A stretch of DNA of 64,000 bases from Roseiarcus sp963770275 (GCA_963770275.1 CAVYPD010000034.1:372001-436000), one strand, 5' to 3'. Counted from the stretch's first letter, positions 26,336 to 36,376 are shown. Numbers and translations are program-made. Notes: a model not told the origin generated them from the letters alone.

Positions 26336-27438
26336 TCAGCCGCCCGCCGCCGCGATCTCCTCCCTGAGCGCGTCTACGGTTTGGACCTGAAGTCCGACCG
26401 CTTCAAGGGCCCGGGCCGCGGCGCCGACCAGCTCCGCGTTCGACCCCGCGCGGGCCCCGTCGGGCAGGCTGAGATTGTTCTCGAAGCCCACCCGCGCGTG
26501 GCCCCCAAGCAGCGCCGCGGCGGTGACGCAGGCCGTCTCGCGACGGCCGAAGGCGCAGACGCTCCACGAGGGGAACCGGGGCATGTCCGGCGCGAGGAAC
26601 GGCAGAAGGTCGCGCGGCAGGCCGGTGCGGGTGAGCGCGAAGCGACCGAGCACGTAAAGGACGGAGAGCTTGTCGAACGGGATGAGCCCCTGTTTCACCA
26701 TCCGCGCCCAGACGCTCCGCTTCGGTCGGCGTATAAAGGTTGTTCTCGAACCGACCCGCGCGTGGCCCCCGAGCAGCGCCGCGGCGGTGACGCAGGCGGT
26801 CTCGCGGCGGCCGAACGCGCACACGCTCCACGATGCGAACCGCGGCATGTCCGGCGCGAGGAACGGCAGGAGGTCGCGCGGCAGGCCGGTGCGGGTCAGC
26901 GAGAACCGCCCGAGCACATAGAGGACGGAGAGCCTGTCGAACGGGATCAGCCCCTGTTTCACCATCGCGCCCAAGGCGCTCCGCCTCGGCGGGCGTGTAG
27001 AGGATGATCTGCGGCCAGACGCGCATCTGCTTGAGCTTGCCGAGGAATACGCAGAAGTCCTTCTCGTCGGGCGCCTCGGGAGCGAGCTCCCTCAGCGCCA
27101 GCGACACGGCTTCGGGGTTGGTCTTGAGGACGGCGGCCCTTTGCTCGGCCGGCGAATAGCGGCCGAGCAATTCGCTGGTGATCTGCAGCACCAGCCGGTC
27201 CCCGACCTCCTCACAGATCTGCGCGATCGTCGCGCGATAGGCCTCGGGGTCGAGGCAGTGCTGGCCCTCCGCGTCGCGCACATGCAGGTGGATCATCGAG
27301 GCCCCGCGCTCGAGGCATTCGGCGGCGGTGCGGGCGAGTTCGTCCGCGGTCAGCGGCAGCGTCCGGGTGGTCGGCCTTGGTCTTGCGCCCGCCATTGGGC
27401 GCGACCGTCAACACGACCCGTCCTCGCCCTTCAGCCAC
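26336..27438 (-). CDS. BKACE family beta-keto acid cleavage enzyme with internal duplication (frameshifted)
   Basis: A DUF849 enzyme that condenses a beta-keto acid with acetyl-CoA to give acetoacetate and a new CoA ester. N-terminal motif VLTVAPNGGRKTKADHP, then LPLTADELARTAAECLERGA, SMIHLHVRDAEGQH with the metal-binding His pair, and MPRFASWSVCAFGRRE. The family is about 290 residues. Here a segment of about 88 residues (YTPAEAERLGAMVKQG to GGHARVGFENN) occurs twice in tandem. Frame shifts lie near 27370, 26973, 26748 and 26706. A class III aminotransferase gene is divergent, 84 bases away, suggesting degradation of an amino acid through a beta-keto acid. Confidence 0.82.
26475..27003. repeat. 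Imperfect tandem duplication of about 265 bp inside the BKACE gene
   Basis: Units 26475-26739 and 26740-27003 align from TTGTTCTCGAA to the T(A/G)(T/G)A(A/G)AGG end. They differ by scattered substitutions (for example protein ALTRTG versus SLTRTG and DKLS versus DRLS), so it is not an exact copy. Confidence 0.85.
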
Positions 27439-27522
27439 CGCCCTCTGCCTTTCCGCCCATCACCTTGAGCGCGTAGACTGGGCCGAACCCGTCCTTCACA
27501 CAACTCGCCATTGTTGTCGGTC

Positions 27523-28856
27523 ATGACGCATATTCTGCATCGCTCCCCAAACGCTGCAATGCCGGTCGCGGTTTCCGGTTCGGGCGTCGAGATCGTCGAC
27601 GCCGAGGGTCGGCGCTACCTCGACGCGTCGGGCGGCGCGGCGGTCTCGTGCCTCGGCCACGGGCACCCGGACGTGCTCGCCGCGATGCGCCGCCAGCTCG
27701 ATGCGCTGGCCTACGCGCACACGTCCTTTTTCACCACCGAAGTCGCCGAGCGTCTGGCCGACCGGCTGATCGAGGACGCCCCGCCCGGGCTCAGCCATGT
27801 CTATCTGGTCAGCGGCGGTTCGGAGGCGATCGAGGCGGCGCTCAAGATGGCGCGCCAGTATTTCGTCGAGATCGGCGAGCCTCAGCGCCGCCATGTCATC
27901 GCGCGGCGCCAGAGCTATCACGGCAACACGCTTGGCGCGCTGGCGGTCGGCGGCAACGCCTGGCGGCGCGCCCAGTTCGAGCCCTTGCTGATCGAGACCC
28001 ATCACATCGACCCCTGCTACGCCTATCGGATGCAGCGGGAAGGCGAGAGCGACGCGGATTATGCGGCGAGAGCCGCGCAGGCGCTGGAGGACAAGCTCAT
28101 CGAGATCGGCCCCGATCGCGTCATCGCTTTCGTGGCCGAGACCGTGGTCGGCGCGACCGCCGGCGCTGTCCCGCCGGTCGGCGATTATTTCAAGCGCATC
28201 CGGGCGATCTGCGATCGCTATGGCGTGTTGCTCATTCTCGACGAGGTGATGTGCGGCATGGGCCGCACCGGCACGCTGCACGCTTGCGAACAGGAGGGCG
28301 TGGCGCCCGATCTGATGGCCGTCGCCAAGGGCCTCGGCGGCGGCTACCAGCCGATCGGCGCGGTCATGCTGACGCAGCGGATCTATGAAGCGTTCGCGAA
28401 GGGCTCAGGCGCCTTTCAGCACGGCCACACCTATATGGGCCATCCGATGGCCGCGGCGGCGGCGCTGGCGGTGCAGGACGTCATCCGGCGGGATGGGCTG
28501 CTCGCCAACGTGGTCGAGATGGGCGCAAGGCTTGAGCGGCGTCTCAAGGAACGCTTCGGGCAGCACCCGTTTGTCGGCGACATTCGCGGACGCGGCCTCT
28601 TTTGGGCGCTCGAGCTGGTCAGCGACCGCGCCAGCAAACAGCCGTTCGATCCCGCGGCGAAACTGCATGCGCGCATCAAGCGCGAGGCGATGGCATCGGG
28701 GCCTGATGGTCTATCCGATGGGCGGGACGGTCGATGGCGTTCAGGGCGATCATGTTCTGCTGGCCCCTCCTTTCATCGTCGAGGGGAGCCAAGTCGACGC
28801 GATCGTCGAGCGCCTCGGCGGCCGCGCTCGACGCGGCGCTCGCCGATGTCCGATAG
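27523..28856 (+). CDS. Class III PLP-dependent aminotransferase (one frameshift)
   Basis: An aminotransferase of about 444 residues. Motifs: YLDASGGAAVSCLGHGHPDV, VYLVSGGSEAIEAALKMARQ, SYHGNTLGALAVGG, the PLP-contacting Asp in LLILDEVMCGMGRTGT and the Schiff-base Lys in MAVAKGLGGGYQPIGA. Near 28702 TCGGGGCCTG probably reads TCGGGCCTG; after repair the protein continues GLMVYPMGGTVDGVQGDHVL and stops at 28856. The natural donor is unknown. It faces the BKACE gene, and the two may work in one catabolic route. Confidence 0.9.
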
Positions 28857-28985
28857 CCCCGCAAGGGTCGCGAGCCCGCCATACAAAGAGCGCAGTGCTT
28901 GCGGAAAGGCGAGCGCTTTCCCAATATCCGGGCGCTTCAACCGCCGATTCGGCGCCTCAACCGACAGTCGAAAGGACTTGATTTC

Positions 28986-29693
28986 GTGGCGAGACGCTTC
29001 CGACGGCCCGCGCTTCTGCTGGTCTCCGCAATGGCCGCCGCGGCCGCCTGGGCGCAGCAGGCGCCGCTCGATCTGACCGCGCCAGCCGCGGCGGCGCAAA
29101 AGGCCGCCAAATCGTCGAAGGGCGCGCCTGCGCCGATTCCGGCGGACGAAGCCGTTCAGCGCGCCAACGCCTGGCTCGACGCGGCCCGCGTCATGAGCGC
29201 CGATTTCGTTCAGATCGGACCGAACGGACGGCGCTCCGAAGGACAGCTGAGCGTGGCCCGTCCCGGTCGCATGCGGTTCGAATACACCGATCCGCCGCGG
29301 TTCGAGATCGTAGCCGACGGCCGCAGCGTCGCCATCGTCGACAAAAAGCTCAACACGCAGGACGAATATTTCATCGGCCAGACGCCGCTCAAGTTTCTGC
29401 TTTCCGACCACATCGACCTGGCCCGCGACACGCATCTCCTGAACGTCTCGCAGGAGGGCAAGACGATCACGATCGAGCTCGAGGATCGGGCCGCGCTCGG
29501 CGGCACGGCGCATCTTTCGCTCGTCTTCGACGCTTCGACCTTTGCGCTGAAGCAATGGACGGTCATCGACGCCCAGGGCTTCCAGACGGTCGTCACCCTG
29601 TTCAATATGGATCTGAAGACGAACCCGGACCCTGCGCTATTCCACATCGACGAGAACCTGCCGGCCAATCAGCTCGGCAATCGCAGGCGCTGA
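28986..29693 (+). CDS. lolA: Outer-membrane lipoprotein carrier LolA
   Basis: A 235-residue periplasmic chaperone that carries lipoproteins from the inner to the outer membrane. Signal peptide ARRFRRPALLLVSAMAAAAA, then the LolA fold: ANAWLDAARVMSADFVQIGP, GQLSVARPGRMRFEYTDPP, SVAIVDKKLNTQDEYFIGQT and LFNMDLKTNPDPALFHID. I chose GTG 28986 because AAAGGA lies 9 bases before it and the signal peptide starts there. xthA follows, the usual gene order in Hyphomicrobiales. Confidence 0.88.
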   Translation: MARRFRRPALLLVSAMAAAAAWAQQAPLDLTAPAAAAQKAAKSSKGAPAPIPADEAVQRANAWLDAARVMSADFVQIGPNGRRSEGQLSVARPGRMRFEYTDPPRFEIVADGRSVAIVDKKLNTQDEYFIGQTPLKFLLSDHIDLARDTHLLNVSQEGKTITIELEDRAALGGTAHLSLVFDASTFALKQWTVIDAQGFQTVVTLFNMDLKTNPDPALFHIDENLPANQLGNRRR

Positions 29694-29781
29694 CGTCGGG
29701 CCTGTGGGCAATGACCCAATGATGCTTGCGCTCCCCGCTCCGGGCGGGCAAGCGGCTGTCTGCCTCCCCCGGAGCCTGCTG

Positions 29782-30588
29782 ATGACGTTTTCCATCGCCA
29801 CGTGGAACATCAATTCGGTGCGCCTGCGCATCGATCTCGTGGTCCGATATCTCCTCGAGCACCAGCCCGACGTTCTGTGTCTGCAGGAAACGAAATGCCC
29901 TGACGGCAATTTCCCCTTCGGGGCGTTCCGTGACGCCGGCTATCCCCATATCGCGATCAACGGGCAGAAGGGCTACCACGGCGTGGCGATCGTTTCGCGC
30001 CTGCCGCTCGCGACCTTCTCCAAGCGAGACTTTTGCGCCAAAGGCGACGCGCGCCATCTGCATGTCGTCCTGGGCGGCGAGGCGGAGGGGCTCGAACTTC
30101 ACAATTTTTACGTTCCGGCGGGCGGCGACGAGCCGGACCCCGAGATCAACGTCAAGTTCGCCCACAAGCTCGCCTTCGTCGACGAAATGGTGGATTGGGC
30201 CACGCACGAGAAGCCGGCGGCGCAACGGTCGATCCTGGTCGGCGATCTCAACATCGCGCCGCTCGAGCACGACGTCTGGAGCCACAAGTCGCTTCTCAAC
30301 GTGGTGAGCCACACGCCCATCGAGGTCGACAAACTGAACCGGGCTCAGGCCGCGGGCCCGTGGGTCGACGCGTTGCGCAAATTCGTGCCCGACAACGAGA
30401 AGCTCTACACTTGGTGGAGCTATCGCTCGCCCGATTGGCAGAAGGCCAACAAGGGACGGCGGTTGGACCATATTTGGGTCAGCCCGGCGCTCGGCGATTC
30501 CGTGAATGGGATGCGCGTTCTGCGCGACGCTCGCGGATGGGAGCGTCCATCCGACCACGTGCCGGTTATGATAAGATTGGAATTGTAG
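29782..30588 (+). CDS. xthA: Exodeoxyribonuclease III
   Basis: A 268-residue AP endonuclease/3'-5' exonuclease of base-excision repair. Family motifs: IATWNINSVRLRID, LCLQETKCPD with the metal-binding Glu, YHGVAIVSRLPL, VGDLNIAPLEHDVW, GRRLDHIWVSP and the catalytic SDHVPV. The ATG at 29782 (MTFSIATWN) is the standard start; an upstream open extension of 26 codons is not conserved. Confidence 0.93.
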   Translation: MTFSIATWNINSVRLRIDLVVRYLLEHQPDVLCLQETKCPDGNFPFGAFRDAGYPHIAINGQKGYHGVAIVSRLPLATFSKRDFCAKGDARHLHVVLGGEAEGLELHNFYVPAGGDEPDPEINVKFAHKLAFVDEMVDWATHEKPAAQRSILVGDLNIAPLEHDVWSHKSLLNVVSHTPIEVDKLNRAQAAGPWVDALRKFVPDNEKLYTWWSYRSPDWQKANKGRRLDHIWVSPALGDSVNGMRVLRDARGWERPSDHVPVMIRLEL

Positions 30589-30621
30589 CTGTCGCCGCTT
30601 TTCAGAACCGGATCTCGAGCT

Positions 30622-32996
30622 GTGAAAATCCGACGTTTGATCAAATGGGCGGCGAGTTTGGCGTTCGCGCTTGTCGTCCTCGCGACGCTCGCCGGCGTCT
30701 ATCTGTTCTATCGCGCCATGCCGGCCTATTCGGGGACCGAAAGGCTGCCGGGTCTTTCATCCGAAGCTCGTGTCTGGCGCGACGCCCATGGCGTGCCACA
30801 CATCTTTGCCGGCTCAATGGACGACGCGGCGCGCGCGCTCGGCTACCTGCATGCGAGCGAACGGATGTTCCAGATGGACATCCTGCGCCGGGTCGGCCAA
30901 GGGCGCATGGCCGAAATCCGCGGCGCCGATCTTCTGCCCGTCGACAAGTTCATTCGCACCTTGGGCTTCTATCGCGAGGCCGAGACGAGCTTTTCGGCGC
31001 TTTCGCCCTGGGCGCAGAAGCGGCTTGAGGCTTATGCCGAGGGGGTCAACGCCTTTCTAGCAAGCCACGCGCTCCCGCCTGAGTTCCTCCTTGCGGGCGA
31101 TAGACCCGAGCCCTGGAAACCGGCCGATTCGTCTGGTGATCGGGAAGATCGAGGCCTACCAGCTGTCGCAGAACTTCAAGCTTAAGCTCCTTCGCGCCCG
31201 TCTCGCCGCCAAGCTCGGGGAGGAACGGGCAAACTGGCTCTTTCCCGGCGCGCGGCCCGGCGATCCAATCACGACTCTGCCGGCGATCAGCGACACTCAC
31301 GCGAGCGACGATAGCATCGATGATGAGCTGGGGACCTTGACCGGAATAGGCAAAGGCGCATCGAACGAATGGGTCGTCGCCGGATCACGGACACTGACCG
31401 GAAAGCCGATCCTCGCCAACGACCCGCATCTCGACCTCAGCGCCCCGATCCTGTGGTATTTGGCCCGCGTCGTCACGCCCGAAGGGTCAGTCAAAGGCGC
31501 CACTTTGCCCGGCGCCCCGGTCTTCGTGCTCGGCCAGAACAATTCGATCGCCTGGGGACTGACGACCGCGGATTCGAACGTTCAGGACCTCTTCGTCGAA
31601 ACCGTCGATCCGGCCGACCCGTCGAAATATCTCAGCCCCGACGGACCGAAGCCGTTCGAGACGCGAGAAGAGACAATTCATGTGAAAGGCGGCGCCGACG
31701 TCCAGCTCACGATCCGCGCGACCCGCCATGGTCCGGTCCTCTCCGACGTCAACGCCGATCTGGCGAACTTTGCCGGGCCGGACAAGGCGGTCGCCCTCGC
31801 CTTCACCGGGCTTGGCGATCGCGACACGACCGGCGAAGCCTTCATGCGGGTCAATTCCGCGCGAAACTGGGGCGAATTTCTCGACGCGCTCCGCCTCTAT
31901 CAGACACCGACCCAGAACTTGGTCTTTGCCGACGTCAGCGGCGACATCGGCTTCCTGAACCCCGGCCTGGTCCCCTTGCGAAAGTCCGGCGACGGCTCTC
32001 GCTCCCGGTCGATGGCGCGTCGGGCGCCTTCGACTGGACTGGCACGATCCCGTTCGATCAATGGCCGCAGCTGCACAATCCGGAAACCGGCTTCGCCTTT
32101 AACGCCAACAACGCCAATTTCCCCGACGATCACAAGCCGAGTTTCGGGCAGGACTGGGAAGAGAATTTCCGCGCCCGCCGCATCCAGCAATTCTTCGACG
32201 CGATCGACAAGCACAGCTTGGAAACCTCGGCCGCGATGCAGGCCGACCACCTGTCCCTGGATGTCAGGGATTTGCAGCCGTTCATTGCGACGATTGCGCC
32301 GTCGGACGAGCGAGCGCGGAAGGCGCAGGCGATGCTTCTGAGCTGGAACGCGCGTGATGGATAAGGACCGCGCCGAGCCGTTGATTTACACCGCATTCCT
32401 CAGATCGCTCCACAAAATCCTGATTGACGACAAAACCGGACTTCCGATGGGGGAGAAAGGCCCGTTCGCCGTGACGACTCTGGTGTCGCTGATGCGCGAC
32501 CATCCCTCCTGGTGCGACGTTCCGGACGCTCCCGATCCGGACTGCCGCAAGGCGCTCGGCCGCGCTCTCGACGAAGCGACTCGCCTTGCTCGTCGAGCGC
32601 GATGGCGCCGATATGAGCCGGTGGCGTTGGGGCGCGGAGCACAGAGCTGTGTTGCAGCATCAGGTCTACAGCCATGTTCCGCTTCTTGACCGGCTGAGCG
32701 ACCTTAGCGTTTCCTCGAGCGGCGGCTTCTACACGCTCGATCGGGGCGGCGGCTCCGAGATTGTCCCGGATCTGCCATTCGCCCGAACCCATGGGGGCGG
32801 TTTTCGCGGTCTTTATGATCTGGCGGACCCTGACAAATCCCGCTTCATGATCGCGACCGGCGAATCGGGCCACATCTTTTCGCGCCACTACGGCGACCTC
32901 ACGCCGCTGTGGAACGACGTCAAATCGATCACGCTTGCGGGCTCGGAAGACGAGCTCAAAAAAGCTGGCGCGCAAGAGCTGACGCTCGAGCCCTGA
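30622..32996 (+). CDS. Penicillin-acylase-family N-terminal nucleophile hydrolase (frameshifted)
   Basis: A periplasmic Ntn hydrolase of about 790 residues related to penicillin G acylase and AHL acylases. An N-terminal membrane/signal helix (LIKWAASLAFALVVLATLAG) is followed by the alpha chain (VWRDAHGVPHIFAGSMDDAA, GYLHASERMFQMDILRRVGQ). The beta chain would start at the catalytic Ser at 31361 in GKGASNEWVVAGSRT, followed by PILANDPHLDL and NNSIAWGLTTADSNVQDLF. The end is RHYGDLTPLWNDVKSITL. Shifts occur near 31130, 31997, 32355 and 32586. GTG 30622 is the likely start. The amide substrate cannot be told. Confidence 0.85.
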
Positions 32997-33121
32997 TGAG
33001 GGCGCGTCCGAAATCCGAGCGACAAGTCGCGTCGGCGACCGATCTACATGTAAGCGCCAGCCGCATGCTCGCCGTAATCCTGCGGTAGCCGGCGCGCTCT
33101 CCAGCGGGTAAAGTCATTGAC

Positions 33122-33837
33122 ATGAGCCAAACGCGGCAATTGCTGATCGTGGATGATGACAACGACCTGCGTCAGGCGCTGGTCGAACAGTTGGCTTTGC
33201 ATCCCGAGTTTCAGGTCCAGGCGGTCGAGACGGCGGAAGCGGCGCTTGAGGCGCGTCGCAACCACAACCCCCGACCTTATCATCATGGATGTCGGCCTGC
33301 CCGATCTTGACGGGCGCGAGGCGGTCAAACGAATGCGCCGAGACGGATATCGTCGGCCCATCATCATGCTGACAGCGCACGATACGGATGCAGACGCCGT
33401 ATCCGGCCTTGATTCCGGCGCCAACGATTACGTCGGCAAGCCGTTCCGGTTCGTCGTGCTGCTTGGCCCGTATCCGCTCGCAGCTGCGGCAATATGAAGC
33501 CAGCGAGGATGCGGAGTTCCAGGTCGGCCCTTACACCTTTCGGCCAACTTCGAAGAACCTTGTCGACCCGCAGGGGGTCAAATTGCGGCTGACCGAGAAA
33601 GAAGCGGCGATCCTGCGTTATCTCCATCGCGCCGAACAGCAACCGGTGGCCCGCGAGACGTTGCTCAAGCATGTCTGGGGCTACAACGCCAACGTGACGA
33701 CGCACACGCTCGAGACGCATATCTATCGTCTGCGTCAGAAGATCGAGAACAATCCGGCCGAAGCGCAGCTTCTTGTCACGGAAGGCGGCGGCTACAAGCT
33801 TGTGGCGAGCGCGGCGTCCGGGGGACGGACGGAGTGA
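33122..33837 (+). CDS. OmpR/PhoB-type response regulator (two frameshifts)
   Basis: About 237 residues. Receiver domain: LLIVDDDNDLRQALVEQL (acidic pocket), phosphoacceptor Asp in PDLIIMDVGLPDLDGREA, Thr in PIIMLTAHDTDADA and Lys in GANDYVGKPF. A winged-helix DNA-binding domain follows: LTEKEAAILRYLHRAEQ, LLKHVWGYNANVTTHTLETH and IYRLRQKIE. Shifts near 33268 (five C instead of four) and 33465 (CTTGGCCCG, probably CTTGCCCG). No histidine kinase is adjacent. Its stop overlaps the start of the next gene (GTGA). Confidence 0.9.
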
Positions 33838-34320
33838 CGCTCGACGACGAAGTCGCTACGGCTCGGGCGGACGCGCCCCTTCGACCTCCTTCCGCGCGAA
33901 GCGGTGCAATTGATCGCCTTTTCGTGTGAGAAACGGCGATTGAGGGCGGGCGAAGCCTTGTTCTTCGCCGGCGAAACTGCCGATTCGGGGTATTTCGTCC
34001 ATTCGGGCGCGATCACGTTGCTCGAGGACGGCGCGGAGCCGAAAGCCGAGCGGCGCGTCGGCGCAGGCGCCCTCATCGGCGAGAGCGCGCTCTACGCGCC
34101 GACCGCGCGCCGCGTCAGCGCGCGCGCGGCCGAGGACGCGGTCGTGATGCGGATTCCGCGCGAGACGTTCCGGCGTGTTCTGACGGAGTTTCCGGCCGGC
34201 GCCGAAAAGATTCGCGCCGCCCTCGCCGCGCGGATGCGCCGCCTGGTCGACGGACTGGAAGCAACCCGGATCAAATCGTTCGAAGGCTCCCTCGCGCCGA
34301 GACCTCGGGCCGCGCAGTGA
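33834..34320 (+). CDS. Cyclic-nucleotide-binding-domain protein (one frameshift)
   Basis: About 160 residues with one cNMP-binding/Crp-like domain: FDLLPREAVQLIAFSCEKRR, AGEALFFAGETADSGYFVHS, GAITLLEDG, GAGALIGESALYAPTARRVS and VMRIPRETFRRVLTEFP. No helix-turn-helix follows, so it is probably a regulatory subunit rather than a transcription factor. The start VTLDDEV at 33834 overlaps the regulator stop; a shift near 33875 separates it from the rest. The stop overlaps the start of the metallopeptidase gene. Confidence 0.75.
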
Positions 34321-34742
34321 CCGCCGAGACGCTGAGCGGCCTCTCCTCGTTACGCGCTCCAACGTCCGAAGACATCGACGCGCTCGCCCGGGCCGCATTC
34401 GAACGGCTGCCGGCTTCATTTCGGCGTCTCAGCGACGGTCTGGTCATTCAGGTGATCGATTTCCCGGACGACGAGACGCTCAACGAGATGGGCGCCGAGA
34501 GCGAGTTCGACCTCTTGGGTCTCTTTCGCGGCCGCGGGCTCGCTCAGGGCGGCGCGATCGGGGAGACGGGCGAATTGCCCAACATGATCTGGCTCTATCG
34601 TCGGCCGCTGCTCGACTTCTGGTGCGACGGCGAGGATACGCTCGACGAGGTCGTGACCCACGTTCTCGTCCACGAGATCGGCCATCATTTCGGGCTCTCG
34701 GACGCCGACATCGAGGCGATCGAAGAGAAGGCCGCTGATTGA
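34317..34742 (+). CDS. Minimal zinc metallopeptidase (zincin-like)
   Basis: A 141-residue cytoplasmic protein of the short metallopeptidase family with the motif HEIGHHFGLSDADIEAIE near the C-terminus. GTG 34317 overlaps the previous stop (GTGA), so translation is coupled to the cNMP-domain gene. Biological substrates of the family are unknown. Confidence 0.85.
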   Translation: MTAETLSGLSSLRAPTSEDIDALARAAFERLPASFRRLSDGLVIQVIDFPDDETLNEMGAESEFDLLGLFRGRGLAQGGAIGETGELPNMIWLYRRPLLDFWCDGEDTLDEVVTHVLVHEIGHHFGLSDADIEAIEEKAAD

Positions 34743-34892
34743 TTCGGACGCTGCGCCGCGCGGGCGGAAGGAGAAACCGCGTGAACGCGCTGGATTTCGG
34801 GGCCTTCACAAGGGCGTCACGCAAGCTGTAGAGTAAGAGCGCGGCCGGATTCGGAGACGGCCGCGTCAACGTGCGGAGGACGGAGCGTCGGG

Positions 34893-35459
34893 TTGACGGT
34901 TCATGTTCGCTCAGTTTCGCCGGGGAATTGTCCGGCCCTCGTCTTGAACGCGGACTACCGTCCGCTCAGCTATTATCCGTTGTCGATCTGGTGCTGGCAG
35001 GACGCGATCAAGGCGGTGTTCCTCGACCGGGTCAACATCATCTCCGAGTACGACACGCTGGTGCGCAGCCCGAGCTTCGAGATGCGGCTGCCCTCGGTGG
35101 TGTCGCTCAAGAGCTACGTCAAGCCGACCCGCTTCCCCGCCTTCACCCGGTTCAACGTGTTCCTGCGCGACCGCTTCACCTGCCAATATTGCGGCCAGCG
35201 CGACGACCTGACCTTCGACCATGTCGTTCCGCGCTCGAAGGGCGGGATCACGACCTGGGAGAACGTGGTCGCCGCCTGCTCGGAGTGCAACCTCAGGAAG
35301 GCCGACATGCTGCCGGCCAAGGCGCGCATGTGGCCGGCGACCAAGCCCTACCAGCCGACCGTCCACGACCTGCACCAGAACGGGCGCCTGTTCCCGCCCA
35401 ACTATTTGCACGAAAGCTGGATGGATTATCTCTACTGGGACAGCGAGCTGGAGGAGTAA
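34893..35459 (+). CDS. HNH endonuclease-family protein
   Basis: A 188-residue HNH protein. The zinc cysteines are CQYCGQ and CSECNLRK; the HNH core is DDLTFDHVVPRSKGGITTWE. This is the conserved chromosomal type in alphaproteobacteria that starts LVLNADYRPLSYYPLSIWCW, not linked to a mobile intron. Its role is uncertain, possibly DNA repair or defence. The start at 34893 is approximate; a GTG or TTG upstream is possible. Confidence 0.87.
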   Translation: MTVHVRSVSPGNCPALVLNADYRPLSYYPLSIWCWQDAIKAVFLDRVNIISEYDTLVRSPSFEMRLPSVVSLKSYVKPTRFPAFTRFNVFLRDRFTCQYCGQRDDLTFDHVVPRSKGGITTWENVVAACSECNLRKADMLPAKARMWPATKPYQPTVHDLHQNGRLFPPNYLHESWMDYLYWDSELEE

Positions 35460-35543
35460 TCCAGCCGGCCCGGCTCTGAGCTGGCGTGAGGCAGCGCCCT
35501 TTTAGGTCTCCTACACAACCGAGTGGCGAATCCCGCCCGAATA

Positions 35544-35631
35544 AATCCAAGAAAATCCAAATAATAACAAGGAAAAGTCCTTGGATTTTCTTGGATTCCT
35601 TTGACCGAATCGGGACTTTTCAATGGGTTAC
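35544..35631 (-). repeat. Core-plus-hairpin repeat element, copy B
   Basis: A 17-bp perfect inverted repeat, AATCCAAGAAAATCCAA (35544-35560) and its complement (35581-35597), each made of two direct AATCCAA units, followed by the inverted 26-base core (35606-35631) shared with copy A. It lies just left of the IS1595-family insertion and right of the HNH gene. Confidence 0.65.
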
Positions 35632-35649
35632 AGCCGATTGGAATAAAAA

Positions 35650-36376
35650 AGGGGCTGGCCTAGATAGGGACAGAGTGAATTGAGTTGAGCCAGGTTTTAG
35701 GTTGCGAGCAAGCGGTCTGCGGGGCGGTAGTTGAAGCGCCATTCGCATTCCTTGAGGTAGAGGGGGAAGTGCGCCCTCGGGATGCCATTGCAGCGGCGCA
35801 GATGGTGCTTGGCCTGGTTCCAGAAGTTCTCGATGCCGTTGATGTGGTTTCCCCTGTCGGCGAACGGCTCGCGATGGTTGATGCGCATGTGGCGGAACTC
35901 GGACACGTCGAGCACGTCGTAGGCCTGGAAACTGTCGCTATAGACGACGGCATCGGGCTTTATGCGCGCCCGGATGATCGGGAAGAGCGTTTTCGATCCA
36001 ACGTTTGGGATGATCACCGTATGGACCTTGCCGCCCCGCTTGAGCAGTCCGAAGACGGGAACCTTGCCGCCAGCGCCGCGCCCCCGTTTGCCCTTGCGCC
36101 GCCCGCCGAAATAACTCTCATCGATCTCCACCTCGCCGCCAAGCAGCTCGGGCGTTTCCTCATTCAGGCGCTGAGCGATCACTTCCCGCAGTTTGCGGAA
36201 GAATAAGGTCGCCGTGTGCCGGTTGACGCCAGTCAAAAGAGCCGCAGACCGCGCCGTCGCCCCGCCGACGAAGGATTTGATAAGCTCTTCCTGAAGTCTT
36301 GTCGGCAATCGGCTCCGACGTCGAACCGTAACCATCTGATCTAGATAGCCTTTCTTTGCTATCTAGGCCAGCCCCT
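35650..36376. mobile_element. IS1595-family (ISXO2-like) insertion sequence, 727 bp
   Basis: Perfect 18-bp terminal inverted repeats AGGGGCTGGCCTAGATAG at 35650-35667 and its complement at 36359-36376 enclose one transposase gene. The insertion is in an A-rich target (left AATAAAAA, right AAAAAAAT); an exact 8-bp duplication is not clear. All parts look intact, so it may be active. Confidence 0.92.
35697..36335 (-). CDS. IS1595-family transposase
   Basis: A 212-residue ISXO2-like DDE-type transposase. An N-terminal helical part (RLPTRLQEELIKSFVGGATA) is followed by the catalytic region: EVEIDESYFGGRRKGKRGRG holds the first acidic residue, VYSDSFQAYDVLDVSEFRH the second, and HINGIENFWNQAKHHLRR the family-typical HxxxxExxW region. 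The gene occupies nearly the entire element between the inverted repeats. Confidence 0.92.
   Translation of the reverse strand: MVTVRRRSRLPTRLQEELIKSFVGGATARSAALLTGVNRHTATLFFRKLREVIAQRLNEETPELLGGEVEIDESYFGGRRKGKRGRGAGGKVPVFGLLKRGGKVHTVIIPNVGSKTLFPIIRARIKPDAVVYSDSFQAYDVLDVSEFRHMRINHREPFADRGNHINGIENFWNQAKHHLRRCNGIPRAHFPLYLKECEWRFNYRPADRLLAT

Noticed and set aside
33122..33837. Programmed ribosomal frameshifting in the response regulator and other genes
   Set aside because: The shifts occur in more than thirty unrelated genes, without slippery sites and nearly always as one extra base; error is simpler.
35520..35545. A tRNA 3' end next to repeat copy B (GCGAATCCCGCCCG)
   Set aside because: The T-loop consensus is incomplete and no acceptor or anticodon arm can be formed upstream.
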